Of a stretch of 64,000 nt of DNA, positions 8,396 through 16,521 are shown piece by piece; position 1 is the first letter of the stretch, and every line of letters begins with the position of its first letter. The notes beneath the pieces were generated by a model that searched no databases, was not told where the DNA came from, and worked only from the letters and a program-made list of their open reading frames with translations. This DNA comes from Curvibacter gracilis ATCC BAA-807 (lineage in GTDB: Bacteria; Pseudomonadota; Gammaproteobacteria; Burkholderiales; Burkholderiaceae_C), in contig NZ_KI912467.1 of assembly GCF_000518645.1 (NCBI RefSeq), forward strand, positions 312,609-376,608, given 5' to 3'. The position numbers and the translations under genes were made by a program.

Positions 8396-10409
8396 TACTT
8401 TAGAGCAGCAACTGCTGCCTGCATTGACGCAGCTGGGTCGGTTCTGGAGCCTGAACCGAAAGAAATGGGTCAACGACGCGCGACAGCAGATCAGCGCTGC
8501 TGATGCGCTGACAGCGCGAATTCTCAAGCACCAAGCGGTGCTGAAGGGAGACCTTGAACACCAAAAGGTCACGCTAAAGCAATTACAAGACACCCACAGC
8601 CAGCAAGCCGAGCGCCTGCGGGAGTGCACCGACGCCAATACCACCCTGACCGTTGCGCACAACGCTTTGCTGCTTGATGCCAGTGCCCTGCGCGATGCGC
8701 TGAGCGAAAGTCAGCAAACCCTGACTGGTTTAGAGCTAGCCCTAGCCGAATTGAAAGGGCAACGGCAAGCGCTGACTCAGGAGAATGAACAGCAAGGTAG
8801 TGCGTTGGCGCAGGCGCAAGCCAGCCACCAGTCTCTTCAAATGGCTTACTCCGCTTTGGAACAACGCGCGACACAAAGCCAGCGCGACTTACTCGTCGCT
8901 TCTGAGGAATGCAGGACACTGCAGGCCACATTGGAAAGCCTGCGAGAAGTGCATCAGCAAGTACAGCGCGATCTTGCCCAGCACCAAAAATGGCTGCAAC
9001 AGGAACAAGCAGCCAACCAGGTATTGGCGCACGAGAAAGCGGTGCTGCAGAAGAAGGAGGCCTTGGTACGCGAGATCCTCAGTGCGCCGCCCCGCGTGCA
9101 CCCGCCCCACAGACACGACCCTGAATGGGACAAAGATCAGTTTGAGGAGCCCACGGGGGGCCCATCGTTCTCCGATTGGTTGAAAGTGTTTTTTGTGCCG
9201 GCACTGGGTGAATTGCATTTGCCGGCCGAGCCGTTAGCCTTTGTACTGGACCGAGTGCAGGAGCTTGAAGCAACCGTTGCAATGCTAGAAAGCACCCCTC
9301 TATTGAGAGACAAGTTCGTCGTGGCCGTGGCAGGGGGTTTCAGCAGTGGCAAATCGTCTTTCATTTCCAGCCTGATAGAGGGTCAGACCATCGAACTGCC
9401 CAACGGGATGGAGCCCGTCACCTCCATCCCGACCTATGTGATGTCAGGAGGCACTGACGCCATACGGGGCCATACCTTTCGAGGCGGCGAAATCTCGATG
9501 TCAGTCGACATTTACAAGGGCTTGTCTCACGATTTTGCCCAATCACTGGGCTTCAACCTGCGCGACATCCTGCCCTACGTGACGATCGAAACCACACTGC
9601 GTCATGTCGAGCATCTGGCATTCGTCGATCTGCCCGGGTACGACGCTGCGGACTCAGAAGGCATCCACACAGCAGGTGACGAACTCACGGCAACAGACTT
9701 CATGCAGAGTGCGGATGCCATCGTCTGGGTGGTCGGCCTGGACAGCAATGGCACGTTGCCCGAAACGGATTTGGCCCACTTGGACAAGTTGTCTCAGCGC
9801 GATCTACCGATTCATGTGGTGTTGAACAAGGCCGATTTACGCGAGCCCAGCCAGGTGACTGAAGTACTGGATCAAATCCGCGATTTGTTGGAGGCCGAAC
9901 GGATTCAGTTTGTCGGCCTCAGCGCTTACAGCTCCGTACTGGGCGAAGAGCTTCAATTTTTGCAGAAAAGCCTGCTGGAGAGTTTTGGCCTTTGGGATCA
10001 ACCCGGCCAACCAATGACCCGCGTGCTCCGGCAATTTGGCGAGTTGATGGATCAGGTTGAAGGCGCGTCGTCCCAACGGACTGCAACGCTGGACGCAGTC
10101 AAATCCTTGCGCCTGGACTTCATGGAATTGCTCAGCCATCTCCCGAACGGGGTACTAGAGGAGAGCGATCTCGATTCCCAGCGGCGCGAATATATCGAAC
10201 ATGTATACAGCGCAGACGAAATTGACGATCTGATAGGAGCACAAGCTGAAAACGGCACCCGCCTGCCAAGCCTGCGAAGAAATGTGAACAAGCGAATGAT
10301 GCAACTACAAAAGGGCTTATTGGCGAACGTCGACCCGGGAGCAGCAAAAGATTTGCTGCTCAGGATGCGCCAAGAAGGAATGAACTACCTAGAGCGGGCC
10401 CTGGCATGA
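8385..10409 (+). CDS. Coiled-coil dynamin-like GTPase C
   Basis: Protein of 674 residues in two parts. Residues about 45-230 are a long Gln/Glu/Leu/Ala-rich coiled coil (for example LELALAELKGQRQALTQENE). After a Pro/His-rich linker (PPRVHPPHRHDPEWD), a GTPase domain spans about 265-540: G1 GGFSSGKSS (317-325), a probable G2 PVTSIPTY, G3 DLPG (415-418) and G4 NKAD (481-484). A shorter helical tail follows. The GTPase half is clearly paralogous to gene D: both share EPVTSIPTYVM, GFNLR and DLPGYDAA. The start overlaps the end of gene B and the stop overlaps gene D (ATGA). The coiled coil suggests homo- or hetero-oligomer assembly or tethering. Start ATG 8385 is used; no better internal start is evident. 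Confidence 0.85.
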   Translation: MAPDTLEQQLLPALTQLGRFWSLNRKKWVNDARQQISAADALTARILKHQAVLKGDLEHQKVTLKQLQDTHSQQAERLRECTDANTTLTVAHNALLLDASALRDALSESQQTLTGLELALAELKGQRQALTQENEQQGSALAQAQASHQSLQMAYSALEQRATQSQRDLLVASEECRTLQATLESLREVHQQVQRDLAQHQKWLQQEQAANQVLAHEKAVLQKKEALVREILSAPPRVHPPHRHDPEWDKDQFEEPTGGPSFSDWLKVFFVPALGELHLPAEPLAFVLDRVQELEATVAMLESTPLLRDKFVVAVAGGFSSGKSSFISSLIEGQTIELPNGMEPVTSIPTYVMSGGTDAIRGHTFRGGEISMSVDIYKGLSHDFAQSLGFNLRDILPYVTIETTLRHVEHLAFVDLPGYDAADSEGIHTAGDELTATDFMQSADAIVWVVGLDSNGTLPETDLAHLDKLSQRDLPIHVVLNKADLREPSQVTEVLDQIRDLLEAERIQFVGLSAYSSVLGEELQFLQKSLLESFGLWDQPGQPMTRVLRQFGELMDQVEGASSQRTATLDAVKSLRLDFMELLSHLPNGVLEESDLDSQRREYIEHVYSADEIDDLIGAQAENGTRLPSLRRNVNKRMMQLQKGLLANVDPGAAKDLLLRMRQEGMNYLERALA

Positions 10410-11749
10410 ACCAAACAAGCAATGGCATGACGGGCTGGGAGCAAACCGCCCCCACAACAGATCTCGAGTCCAACGACGAAATGACTGAGGAATTGGCGGA
10501 TCGTGCGGCATTCGTCGTTCAAATCCTCTCCGCAAAGCCGGCACGGAATACCTGTGAGCGAGCCTTCCGCGACCTGCTGGAGCATGACGTACACGCCTTG
10601 CTCAGTGGTGTCGAGGTACCGAGTGCCATCACCGCCGAAGTCCTGTTCAGGCTGCAGGGCGTGGCGGACAAGCTGGAACTGCTGGGCAGTTCCCCTGCCC
10701 TGCAATGCAAAACCGTGGTGGCCGTGGGTGGCGGATTCAGCAGTGGCAAGTCGTCGTTCATCACCAGCTTCATCGAAGACACCCAGGTGAGCTTGCCGGT
10801 AGGCATCGAGCCGGTTACCTCCATACCGACCTATGTGATGCCAGGCACAGGCAACACCATACGCGGCTACACCTACAAAGGCGGCGTGATCGACATTGCC
10901 CCAGATTTCTACAACAGGCTCTCTCATACGTTTGTGCACGACCTCGGCTTCAACCTGCGCGAGATCCTGCCGTTTGTGGCCATCGAAACCCCTCTGAAGG
11001 GCTTGGAGCACCTGACTTTCATCGACCTGCCAGGCTATGACGCGGCTCAGTCAGAGGGAGCACATACCGACGGCGACCAACAGCAAGCACAGGTGTTCAT
11101 CTCACAGGCCCAGGCGCTGATATGGCTGGTGGGCATCGACAGCAATGGCGAGATGCCAAAGCCCGACCTTGACTTTCTTCTGAAACAGCAAAACGAGGAG
11201 CGCCCCCTTTATGTCGTGCTGAACAAGGCAGACCTGCGCCCCGAAGAATCGGTGGTTGAGGTGCTGGAGCAATTGCGCCACACCCTGGAAGATTCGGGCG
11301 TTAACTTTGAGGGCCTGTGCGCTTACAGCTCCATGCTGGGCAGCCAAGTCAAATACCGCCGCAAGACGCTCAAGTCATTTCTGCGAGAACTGGATCAACC
11401 CGTGGACGTACAGGCCACGTTGCTGAAAGAACTCAACGCCACGTTCCGAAAGCTTTACAACGCCATGAGCCGCAACGCGCAATCGTCGACTGAAATCGCG
11501 GATGTGGTGAATTCATTGGAATTGGACCTCCATGAGTTGGGCCTGTTTCGCAAACGAAACTCGGTACCCATCCCTTACACCCGGGGTCGCAAGCGTGTCA
11601 GAACACCCGCTGAGGTGGCCATTGATGCCCAAGAGCGTCTCGCCTACCTGCGCGAACACCTGCAAAGCCTGGAAGCCAGCGATGACGTGGCGCGTGCCAA
11701 AAAAGTCGCGGACGAGATGCGTTTGGCGATCAAGGCATATGGGGGCTGA
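10406..11749 (+). CDS. Dynamin-like GTPase D (paralogue of C without the coiled coil)
   Basis: Protein of 447 residues: an N-terminal helical segment (about 25-100), a GTPase domain with G1 GGFSSGKSS (109-117), G2-like EPVTSIPTY, G3 DLPG (207-210) and G4 NKAD (273-276), then a C-terminal helical region with a basic patch (RGRKRVR) near 390-396. It matches the GTPase half of gene C nearly collinearly from G1 past G4, so C and D arose by duplication and may form a heteromer. Its start overlaps the stop of gene C (ATGA), so all four GTPases appear to be one transcript. It is the last gene of that operon: a short hairpin and an A+T-rich gap follow. Biochemical role unknown. Confidence 0.85.
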   Translation: MNQTSNGMTGWEQTAPTTDLESNDEMTEELADRAAFVVQILSAKPARNTCERAFRDLLEHDVHALLSGVEVPSAITAEVLFRLQGVADKLELLGSSPALQCKTVVAVGGGFSSGKSSFITSFIEDTQVSLPVGIEPVTSIPTYVMPGTGNTIRGYTYKGGVIDIAPDFYNRLSHTFVHDLGFNLREILPFVAIETPLKGLEHLTFIDLPGYDAAQSEGAHTDGDQQQAQVFISQAQALIWLVGIDSNGEMPKPDLDFLLKQQNEERPLYVVLNKADLRPEESVVEVLEQLRHTLEDSGVNFEGLCAYSSMLGSQVKYRRKTLKSFLRELDQPVDVQATLLKELNATFRKLYNAMSRNAQSSTEIADVVNSLELDLHELGLFRKRNSVPIPYTRGRKRVRTPAEVAIDAQERLAYLREHLQSLEASDDVARAKKVADEMRLAIKAYGG

Positions 11750-12062
11750 TTTGATAATCGCGATTCGACAATCTTTCGGGTGTACTCCGCATTGCGGAGG
11801 CTTGAGTATCCACTTTGACCAGGAAAATTTCGACAACAAAGTTTACCGTTTTGGCAGCGTTAAAAGACTGCACATGCAACTGAGCTTCAAAACCAGCAAT
11901 TGCATTCACAAACCCACACAAAATTGAACACCCAAAACAACAGCCTTTAAAAGTATAAATTCATCGAATCACACCTCCATGCAGGACATTAATTCCCGCG
12001 CAATACCTTATTATTTCAAATTCCCAACCAATCCAAAAAATTAGCAACCCAACTGAATCAAC
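11750..12062 (+). other. Composition boundary and non-coding gap
   Basis: The 313 bp after GTPase D changes from G+C-rich to markedly A+T-rich at about 11800-11900 and contains no supported gene. It probably holds the end of the GTPase A-D transcript and the promoter of the next gene. The shift suggests that the downstream GTPase gene has a different origin. Confidence 0.5.
11785..11799 (+). terminator. Weak terminator-like hairpin after GTPase D
   Basis: A perfect 6-bp stem with a 3-nt loop, CTCCGC-ATT-GCGGAG, starts 36 nt after the stop of GTPase D. No strong T run follows, so intrinsic termination is only a possibility. Confidence 0.35.
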
Positions 12063-13190
12063 ATGACTACTACAACAGACAAAGAATTCGAAAAAAACTT
12101 CGAAAAAGCATACCAAGAAAAAATGCCAAACTTCGAACAAAGCATTAATATCGCAATAGTTGGCAAGGTGAGCTCTGGTAAAAGCTCTCTTCTCAACGCA
12201 ATCCTGGATTGTCAACGAGAAGCACCGACCGCAGCAGTGGGAGCCAACTCAGGCGTAACAACCAAAGTTACAGCATACAAGCTTGATAAGAACGTCTTAA
12301 TCATTGACTGCCCCGGCCTAGACGACGTCAGAGAAGAAAATAGCAATGAAACCGTAAAATTCCTTTCTTCCATAGATCTCGGAATTTTTGTTGTAACAGG
12401 ATCCGCAGACATTACTCAACAAAAGAACTTCGAGGATCTAAAAAAGAGCTCCCGAAATGTTCTTGTCATACTTAACAAAATTGACGAGTGGGATGACTTG
12501 GAAAGTTCAGAACTCGACAACGTAAAAAAACAATGGCAAGAAACCCTGGGGGTCAGAACTATTTATGGGGCGTGCACCAAAGGCTACGACCCAAAAATGA
12601 AGAAGACTGCCGCAATGGATTTGAGGGGGATAAAAGAGATACAAGATGATATTTTCAAATTCCTCAACTCAGAAGGCAAAGCAATTCTCTTAGCAAGGCA
12701 CTTAAAAAGCAAAGAGAATTTTGCAATTGGAATCATCGGCACAGCCCTTATTGCCGTTGCTGGTGAGGCCTTCATTCCAGGCAGCGCAGCATACATAACG
12801 GCGACGCAGGTGATCGCCATCACATCATTGAATTACCTATACAAAGGTGAAGTACTTAGCAAATCTTCAGCCCTCGGCCTACTCCCAACTTTCGGCGGTC
12901 AATCGTTAGGAACAACTGCCTTTCTTTGGGCAAAATCATTTCTCCCTCCAACGCTGGTCTTGGATGTGGCAGCAGCAGGGATTGCAGTCACAATCACATT
13001 CGCAATGCTCGGCACTGTCAAATGGATGTTTGAAAATGAGCACTCCCTTGAAGAAAAAGAATTACTCAAAACCGCATTCAACAATTTCAGCAAAATAGGT
13101 GAAGAACTTAAAAACATGTCTCCCGCTGACTTCAAGAACAAAGACAAGTTGCTTGCATTATTGGGTCGACTTTTAAGCAAGGCAGCATAA
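12063..13190 (+). CDS. Membrane-associated Era/dynamin-type GTPase E, A+T-rich
   Basis: Protein of 375 residues. The GTPase domain has G1 GKVSSGKSS (34-42), a switch threonine in SGVTTKVT, G3 DCPG (82-85) and G4 NKID (138-141). After about residue 215 come two hydrophobic blocks (AIGIIGTALIAVAG; VLDVAAAGIAVTITFAML) joined by a small-residue-rich stretch, like the DUF697-type membrane tails of other bacterial GTPases. A Lys/Glu-rich helix ends the protein. Codon use is strikingly A+T-rich compared with all neighbours, which points to separate horizontal acquisition. It lies 313 bp after GTPase D, so it is probably transcribed separately. It may be an accessory part of the GTPase system or an independent cargo gene. 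Confidence 0.82.
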   Translation: MTTTTDKEFEKNFEKAYQEKMPNFEQSINIAIVGKVSSGKSSLLNAILDCQREAPTAAVGANSGVTTKVTAYKLDKNVLIIDCPGLDDVREENSNETVKFLSSIDLGIFVVTGSADITQQKNFEDLKKSSRNVLVILNKIDEWDDLESSELDNVKKQWQETLGVRTIYGACTKGYDPKMKKTAAMDLRGIKEIQDDIFKFLNSEGKAILLARHLKSKENFAIGIIGTALIAVAGEAFIPGSAAYITATQVIAITSLNYLYKGEVLSKSSALGLLPTFGGQSLGTTAFLWAKSFLPPTLVLDVAAAGIAVTITFAMLGTVKWMFENEHSLEEKELLKTAFNNFSKIGEELKNMSPADFKNKDKLLALLGRLLSKAA

Positions 13191-13240
13191 AATTTGCAAT
13201 ATTGATCAGCACATGCATTTATTAATCAATTAATGAAGGC

Positions 13241-13265
13241 CGCCACGATCGAAATAATCGTGGCG
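13241..13265 (+). terminator. Perfect hairpin after GTPase E
   Basis: A 9-bp perfect stem with a 7-nt loop (CGCCACGAT-CGAAATA-ATCGTGGCG) lies 50 nt after the stop of GTPase E. No T run follows on this strand. It may mark the end of that transcript or be a protein-binding palindrome. Confidence 0.4.
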
Positions 13266-13330
13266 CGCCACAAGCCAAGTGCAAACCCAGCCCTAAGCAC
13301 TTCTACTTCATCCAAATATATTTAATCACC

Positions 13331-13531
13331 ATGCCGGTCCGCCCTCCCCCAAGCACCTACCAATGCCGATCATGTGGTTGGCAGCGGACCTTTTTCCCAA
13401 GAAGCGATTGCATGATGGCGGGGTTCGACTATGTGAAGGCCTGTCCGCGTTGCAAATCCGAGGATCTTGAGATCAAAGACAACTTGGCAACCCGGTTGAC
13501 AGCACTCATTTGGAAATTGATGCGGCACTGA
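13331..13531 (+). CDS. Small zinc-ribbon protein
   Basis: A 66-residue protein with two knuckles, CRSC (residues 12-15) and CPRC (38-41), spaced as in a rubredoxin-like zinc ribbon. The basic C-terminus is TRLTALIWKLMRH. Short zinc-ribbon proteins of this layout occur widely in proteobacteria without known function. ATG 13331 is the only start that keeps the N-terminal PPPSTYQC segment. The stop directly abuts the terminator of the convergent hsd operon. Whether it belongs to the GTPase block or the restriction block cannot be decided. Confidence 0.7.
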   Translation: MPVRPPPSTYQCRSCGWQRTFFPRSDCMMAGFDYVKACPRCKSEDLEIKDNLATRLTALIWKLMRH

Positions 13532-13571
13532 AAATAAAAGCCAGGTTGCCATCGCGAGACGGCTACCTGGC
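13531..13571 (-). terminator. Rho-independent terminator of the hsdRMS operon
   Basis: Read on the minus strand, GCCAGGTAGCC and GGCAACCTGGC pair as an 11-bp stem with one mismatch around a 10-nt loop, followed directly by TTTTATTTT. It begins 37 nt after the hsdS stop. The run of T is the classic signature of intrinsic termination. Confidence 0.8.
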
Positions 13572-13607
13572 CAACGGAGCATGGATTGAGATCTGCGACG
13601 GGGAGGG

Positions 13608-14981
13608 TTATACCGCCGTAACCTGCGTCGTCGTTTCCCCTTGCCTCTTCTTTGCGACCTTACCCGCAGGCCGCGCCTCAGCCAAGCGTTTGAGCAGTTC
13701 CGCCGCCGGCTCGTCATCCGGATCTTGCGGCACCAACTCGCCCCTGAAGGCTTTGGCGAGCAGAGAGGGCGTCAAGCGGGTGGCAGATGTCTGGGCGGCT
13801 TGAAGGCGGGCTTCGAGGCGATCGGCAAAAGCGAATAGAGTTTCAACTCGGCGAATGATTTCAGCCTGTTCATCTTTCGGCGGTAACTTCAATGGAAGCG
13901 CTCGTAAATCTTCTATATTTATCCCCGTGTATGCCACGCCTTTGGCAACTCCCGTCAACCAACGTTGGCAAGCCTCGCCAGCAATCCAAAACGCGATAAA
14001 TTCAGAGATCGCCCATTTTTCGTCAATGGGAACCACTGCGACCTCGCGCGAAACATTCCAGCCAATCATGGCTGGACTTACAACTGCCACGCCACCTAGG
14101 GTCCCGCGAACATTCACGAGAACCTCACCCCCACGAAGCACGGTGCGCCCATAATCCTCAGAAATCCTGGGATCAATTAACTTAATCCCATCGACTTCGA
14201 ATCGTAGCCAACGAACATTGCTTGTGCGAAGACATGGAACACCACCTAGCGTTTCCTCACCTAATTTGACAACGCCATAAGTAATCACTCTATCTTTAAC
14301 GCAGATGGCTTGAAGCGTTGTCTCAATTGCTTGAACAGAGCAATGTGTCTTACGCCAATCCTCAGTCAATCGCCCCGAAGTCGCCGCAGCCAACACGGAC
14401 TGCCGAAAACGTTTGAGCAAGGGGGTGATACGGGCCAGACGGACATTCACTGAATCGACGCGGGCCAGTACGAGGTCAAGTTTTTCGACGATGCGCTTTT
14501 GTTCTGCCTTTGGTGGTAATGAAATTTTTTCAGAGATGAATACATCTTTGGGGACGCGCTTCAACCCAACAGAGCCAGTCATAGAAACAGTTGCATGACG
14601 CCGAAACGCCTCCGAACTGAACCATGCCAACAGGTATTTCGCTTCTATAAGCTCAGAGGGTCTGAATACACAAAATTCACTGCTACCAGCACCTATTCCA
14701 TTGGGTAAATTCGTGACAACTCCAGCCTTGCCATTTTCAAAACATGGAGTCACTTTAGCCACAAGCACATCACCATTTTGAAAATGAGTATAAGTGCTTC
14801 GCACCTCGCCCCACGGGCGAATCTCGAACTTCAGAGCCTCTCGAAATCTGGTCCCCAACGCAGCCATCGGAACGAAGCCGCATGAAATTTCTGGATCAGA
14901 ATTCGTTTTTGGATTGAATTGGCACAAATCAGCTACAGATGCGTGAACCCATCCAAGAGGAAGTTGGCGTACCAAGTTCAT
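13608..14981 (-). CDS. hsdS: Type I restriction-modification specificity subunit
   Basis: DNA-recognition subunit of a type I system; it pairs with two HsdM and two HsdR subunits. Of 457 residues, about 1-150 form the first target-recognition domain, ending at the conserved helix start LPPKAEQKRIVEKLD. Residues about 205-370 form the second, ending LPPKDEQAEIIRRVE. The two repeated Lys/Gln-Ile/Val helices are the spacer coiled coils. Both recognition domains look intact, so a bipartite target is expected, but its sequence cannot be predicted. The target-recognition DNA is A+T-rich relative to the helices, common in exchanged domains. The start overlaps the hsdM stop by 4 nt (ATGA). Confidence 0.93.
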   Translation of the reverse strand: MNLVRQLPLGWVHASVADLCQFNPKTNSDPEISCGFVPMAALGTRFREALKFEIRPWGEVRSTYTHFQNGDVLVAKVTPCFENGKAGVVTNLPNGIGAGSSEFCVFRPSELIEAKYLLAWFSSEAFRRHATVSMTGSVGLKRVPKDVFISEKISLPPKAEQKRIVEKLDLVLARVDSVNVRLARITPLLKRFRQSVLAAATSGRLTEDWRKTHCSVQAIETTLQAICVKDRVITYGVVKLGEETLGGVPCLRTSNVRWLRFEVDGIKLIDPRISEDYGRTVLRGGEVLVNVRGTLGGVAVVSPAMIGWNVSREVAVVPIDEKWAISEFIAFWIAGEACQRWLTGVAKGVAYTGINIEDLRALPLKLPPKDEQAEIIRRVETLFAFADRLEARLQAAQTSATRLTPSLLAKAFRGELVPQDPDDEPAAELLKRLAEARPAGKVAKKRQGETTTQVTAV

Positions 14982-16432
14982 GCCGCCTCACTCAGTTCAG
15001 CCAATATCCCCTCCAACTCCTCCAACGCCCCATTGAGTTCCGCCATGATCTCCTGCGCCAGCACCGCCGGCTCCGGCAGGTCCGCGGCGTCCTCGGCGTT
15101 CTCATCCTTGAGCCAGGCAATGTCTAGGCTGTCGCCCTTTTCGTCGCGAATCCACTCACGGGTGAAGCAGCGCCAGCGGCCTTGTTCGCCCTGGTCGGTG
15201 CGGGGGCTCTGGCCGTTGGGGTCTTCGCCGTAGGCTTTTTTGAAGTCGTCGAAATGGGCGTGGGTCAGGGGGCTGCGCTTGCCAAACTTGGGGGCGTTGG
15301 CGCGCATGTCGTACACCCACACTTGGCAGGTGCTGCCGGTGGCGGCCTGGCTGGCTTTCTGGAAGAACAGCACATTGGTCTTCACGCCCTGGGCGTAAAA
15401 GATGCCGGTGGGCAGGCGCAGCACGGTGTGCAGGTGGCACTTGTCCATCAGGTCGCGGCGGATGTCGGCGCCCACGCCGGCTTCAAACAGCACGTTGTCG
15501 GGCAGCACCACGGCGGCGCGGCCGCCGTCTTTCAGGTGGCGCACGATGTGCTGCAAAAAGGCCAGTTGCTTGTTGCCGGTGGCAAAGGTCAGGTCGTCGC
15601 GGGTGGGGCCGCCGCCGCCGCGTGCCGTGCCAAAGGGCGGGTTGCTCAAGATGATGTCGCTCTTGGGCAGTTGGCTGCCGGCGCTGCCCAGGGTGTTTCC
15701 CAGGTGCACCACGCCTTCGTTGTCGCCTTCCATGCCGTGCAGCAGGCAGTTCATCAAGGCCAGGCGGCGCGTGCCGCTGACCAGCTCCATGCCCAGAAAG
15801 GCCTTGTTGCGCTGAAACTGCCGGGCCTTGTCGTCCAGGTCAAACAGGTCGTCGGTCTGGTGTTTGATGTAGCGGTCGGCCGCGATCAGAAAGCCGCCGG
15901 TGCCGGCGGCGGGGTCTTGGATGGTCTCGCCGGCGCGGGGGTCCATCACGTCGATGATGGCGTCGATCAGTGGGCGGGGGGTGAAGTACTGGCCGGCACC
16001 ACTCTTGGTTTCGTTGGCGTTTTTCTCCAGCAGGCCTTCGTAGAGGTCCCCCAGGCCGTCTTGCTCGGCGCTGAACCAGTCGATACCGTCCAGGCTTTTG
16101 ATGAGCTGCTCCAGGTGGCGCGGCTCTTTGAGGCGGGTCTGGGCGTCGGCGTAGATGGCAGCAATCAGCGGGTCGGGGCTTTGCGACAGTTGCAGCAGCG
16201 TGGCCTTGTAGTGGTTGAGCAGGTTCAGGCCGCTCTTGCCGGTCAGCTCAGGCCAGCGGGCGTAGTCGGGCAGTTTGTGGGCCTGCAAGATGCCACTTTG
16301 GGTGTTCTCGTGCTCCATCTTGATGAACAGCAGCAGCACCAGCTCGGTCACGTAGTCACTGTAGTTGATGCCGTCGTCACGCAAGACGTCGCAAAGGTTC
16401 CAGAGTTTCTGGACGATATCGGAGGTGCTCAT
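14978..16432 (-). CDS. hsdM: Type I restriction-modification methyltransferase subunit
   Basis: N6-adenine DNA methyltransferase of the type I complex, 484 residues. An N-terminal helical domain (IVQKLWNLCDVLRDDG, YVTELVLLLFIKM) is followed by the catalytic domain: motif I DPAAGTGGF near residue 170 binds AdoMet, and the catalytic motif IV NPPFG is near residue 264. The C-terminal helices (residues about 440-484) contact HsdS. Length and motifs match full-length members. The gene lies 89 nt downstream of hsdR and overlaps hsdS by 4 nt, so M and S are probably co-translated. Confidence 0.95.
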   Translation of the reverse strand: MSTSDIVQKLWNLCDVLRDDGINYSDYVTELVLLLFIKMEHENTQSGILQAHKLPDYARWPELTGKSGLNLLNHYKATLLQLSQSPDPLIAAIYADAQTRLKEPRHLEQLIKSLDGIDWFSAEQDGLGDLYEGLLEKNANETKSGAGQYFTPRPLIDAIIDVMDPRAGETIQDPAAGTGGFLIAADRYIKHQTDDLFDLDDKARQFQRNKAFLGMELVSGTRRLALMNCLLHGMEGDNEGVVHLGNTLGSAGSQLPKSDIILSNPPFGTARGGGGPTRDDLTFATGNKQLAFLQHIVRHLKDGGRAAVVLPDNVLFEAGVGADIRRDLMDKCHLHTVLRLPTGIFYAQGVKTNVLFFQKASQAATGSTCQVWVYDMRANAPKFGKRSPLTHAHFDDFKKAYGEDPNGQSPRTDQGEQGRWRCFTREWIRDEKGDSLDIAWLKDENAEDAADLPEPAVLAQEIMAELNGALEELEGILAELSEAA

Positions 16433-16521
16433 CGCTGGGGGTTGCTCAGGGGGCGGGGGTCAGAGGAAAGTAGAAAACGGCTTGGCACAAAGGCTGTTCT
16501 GGCATCTGGCAAGGCCGCCGG

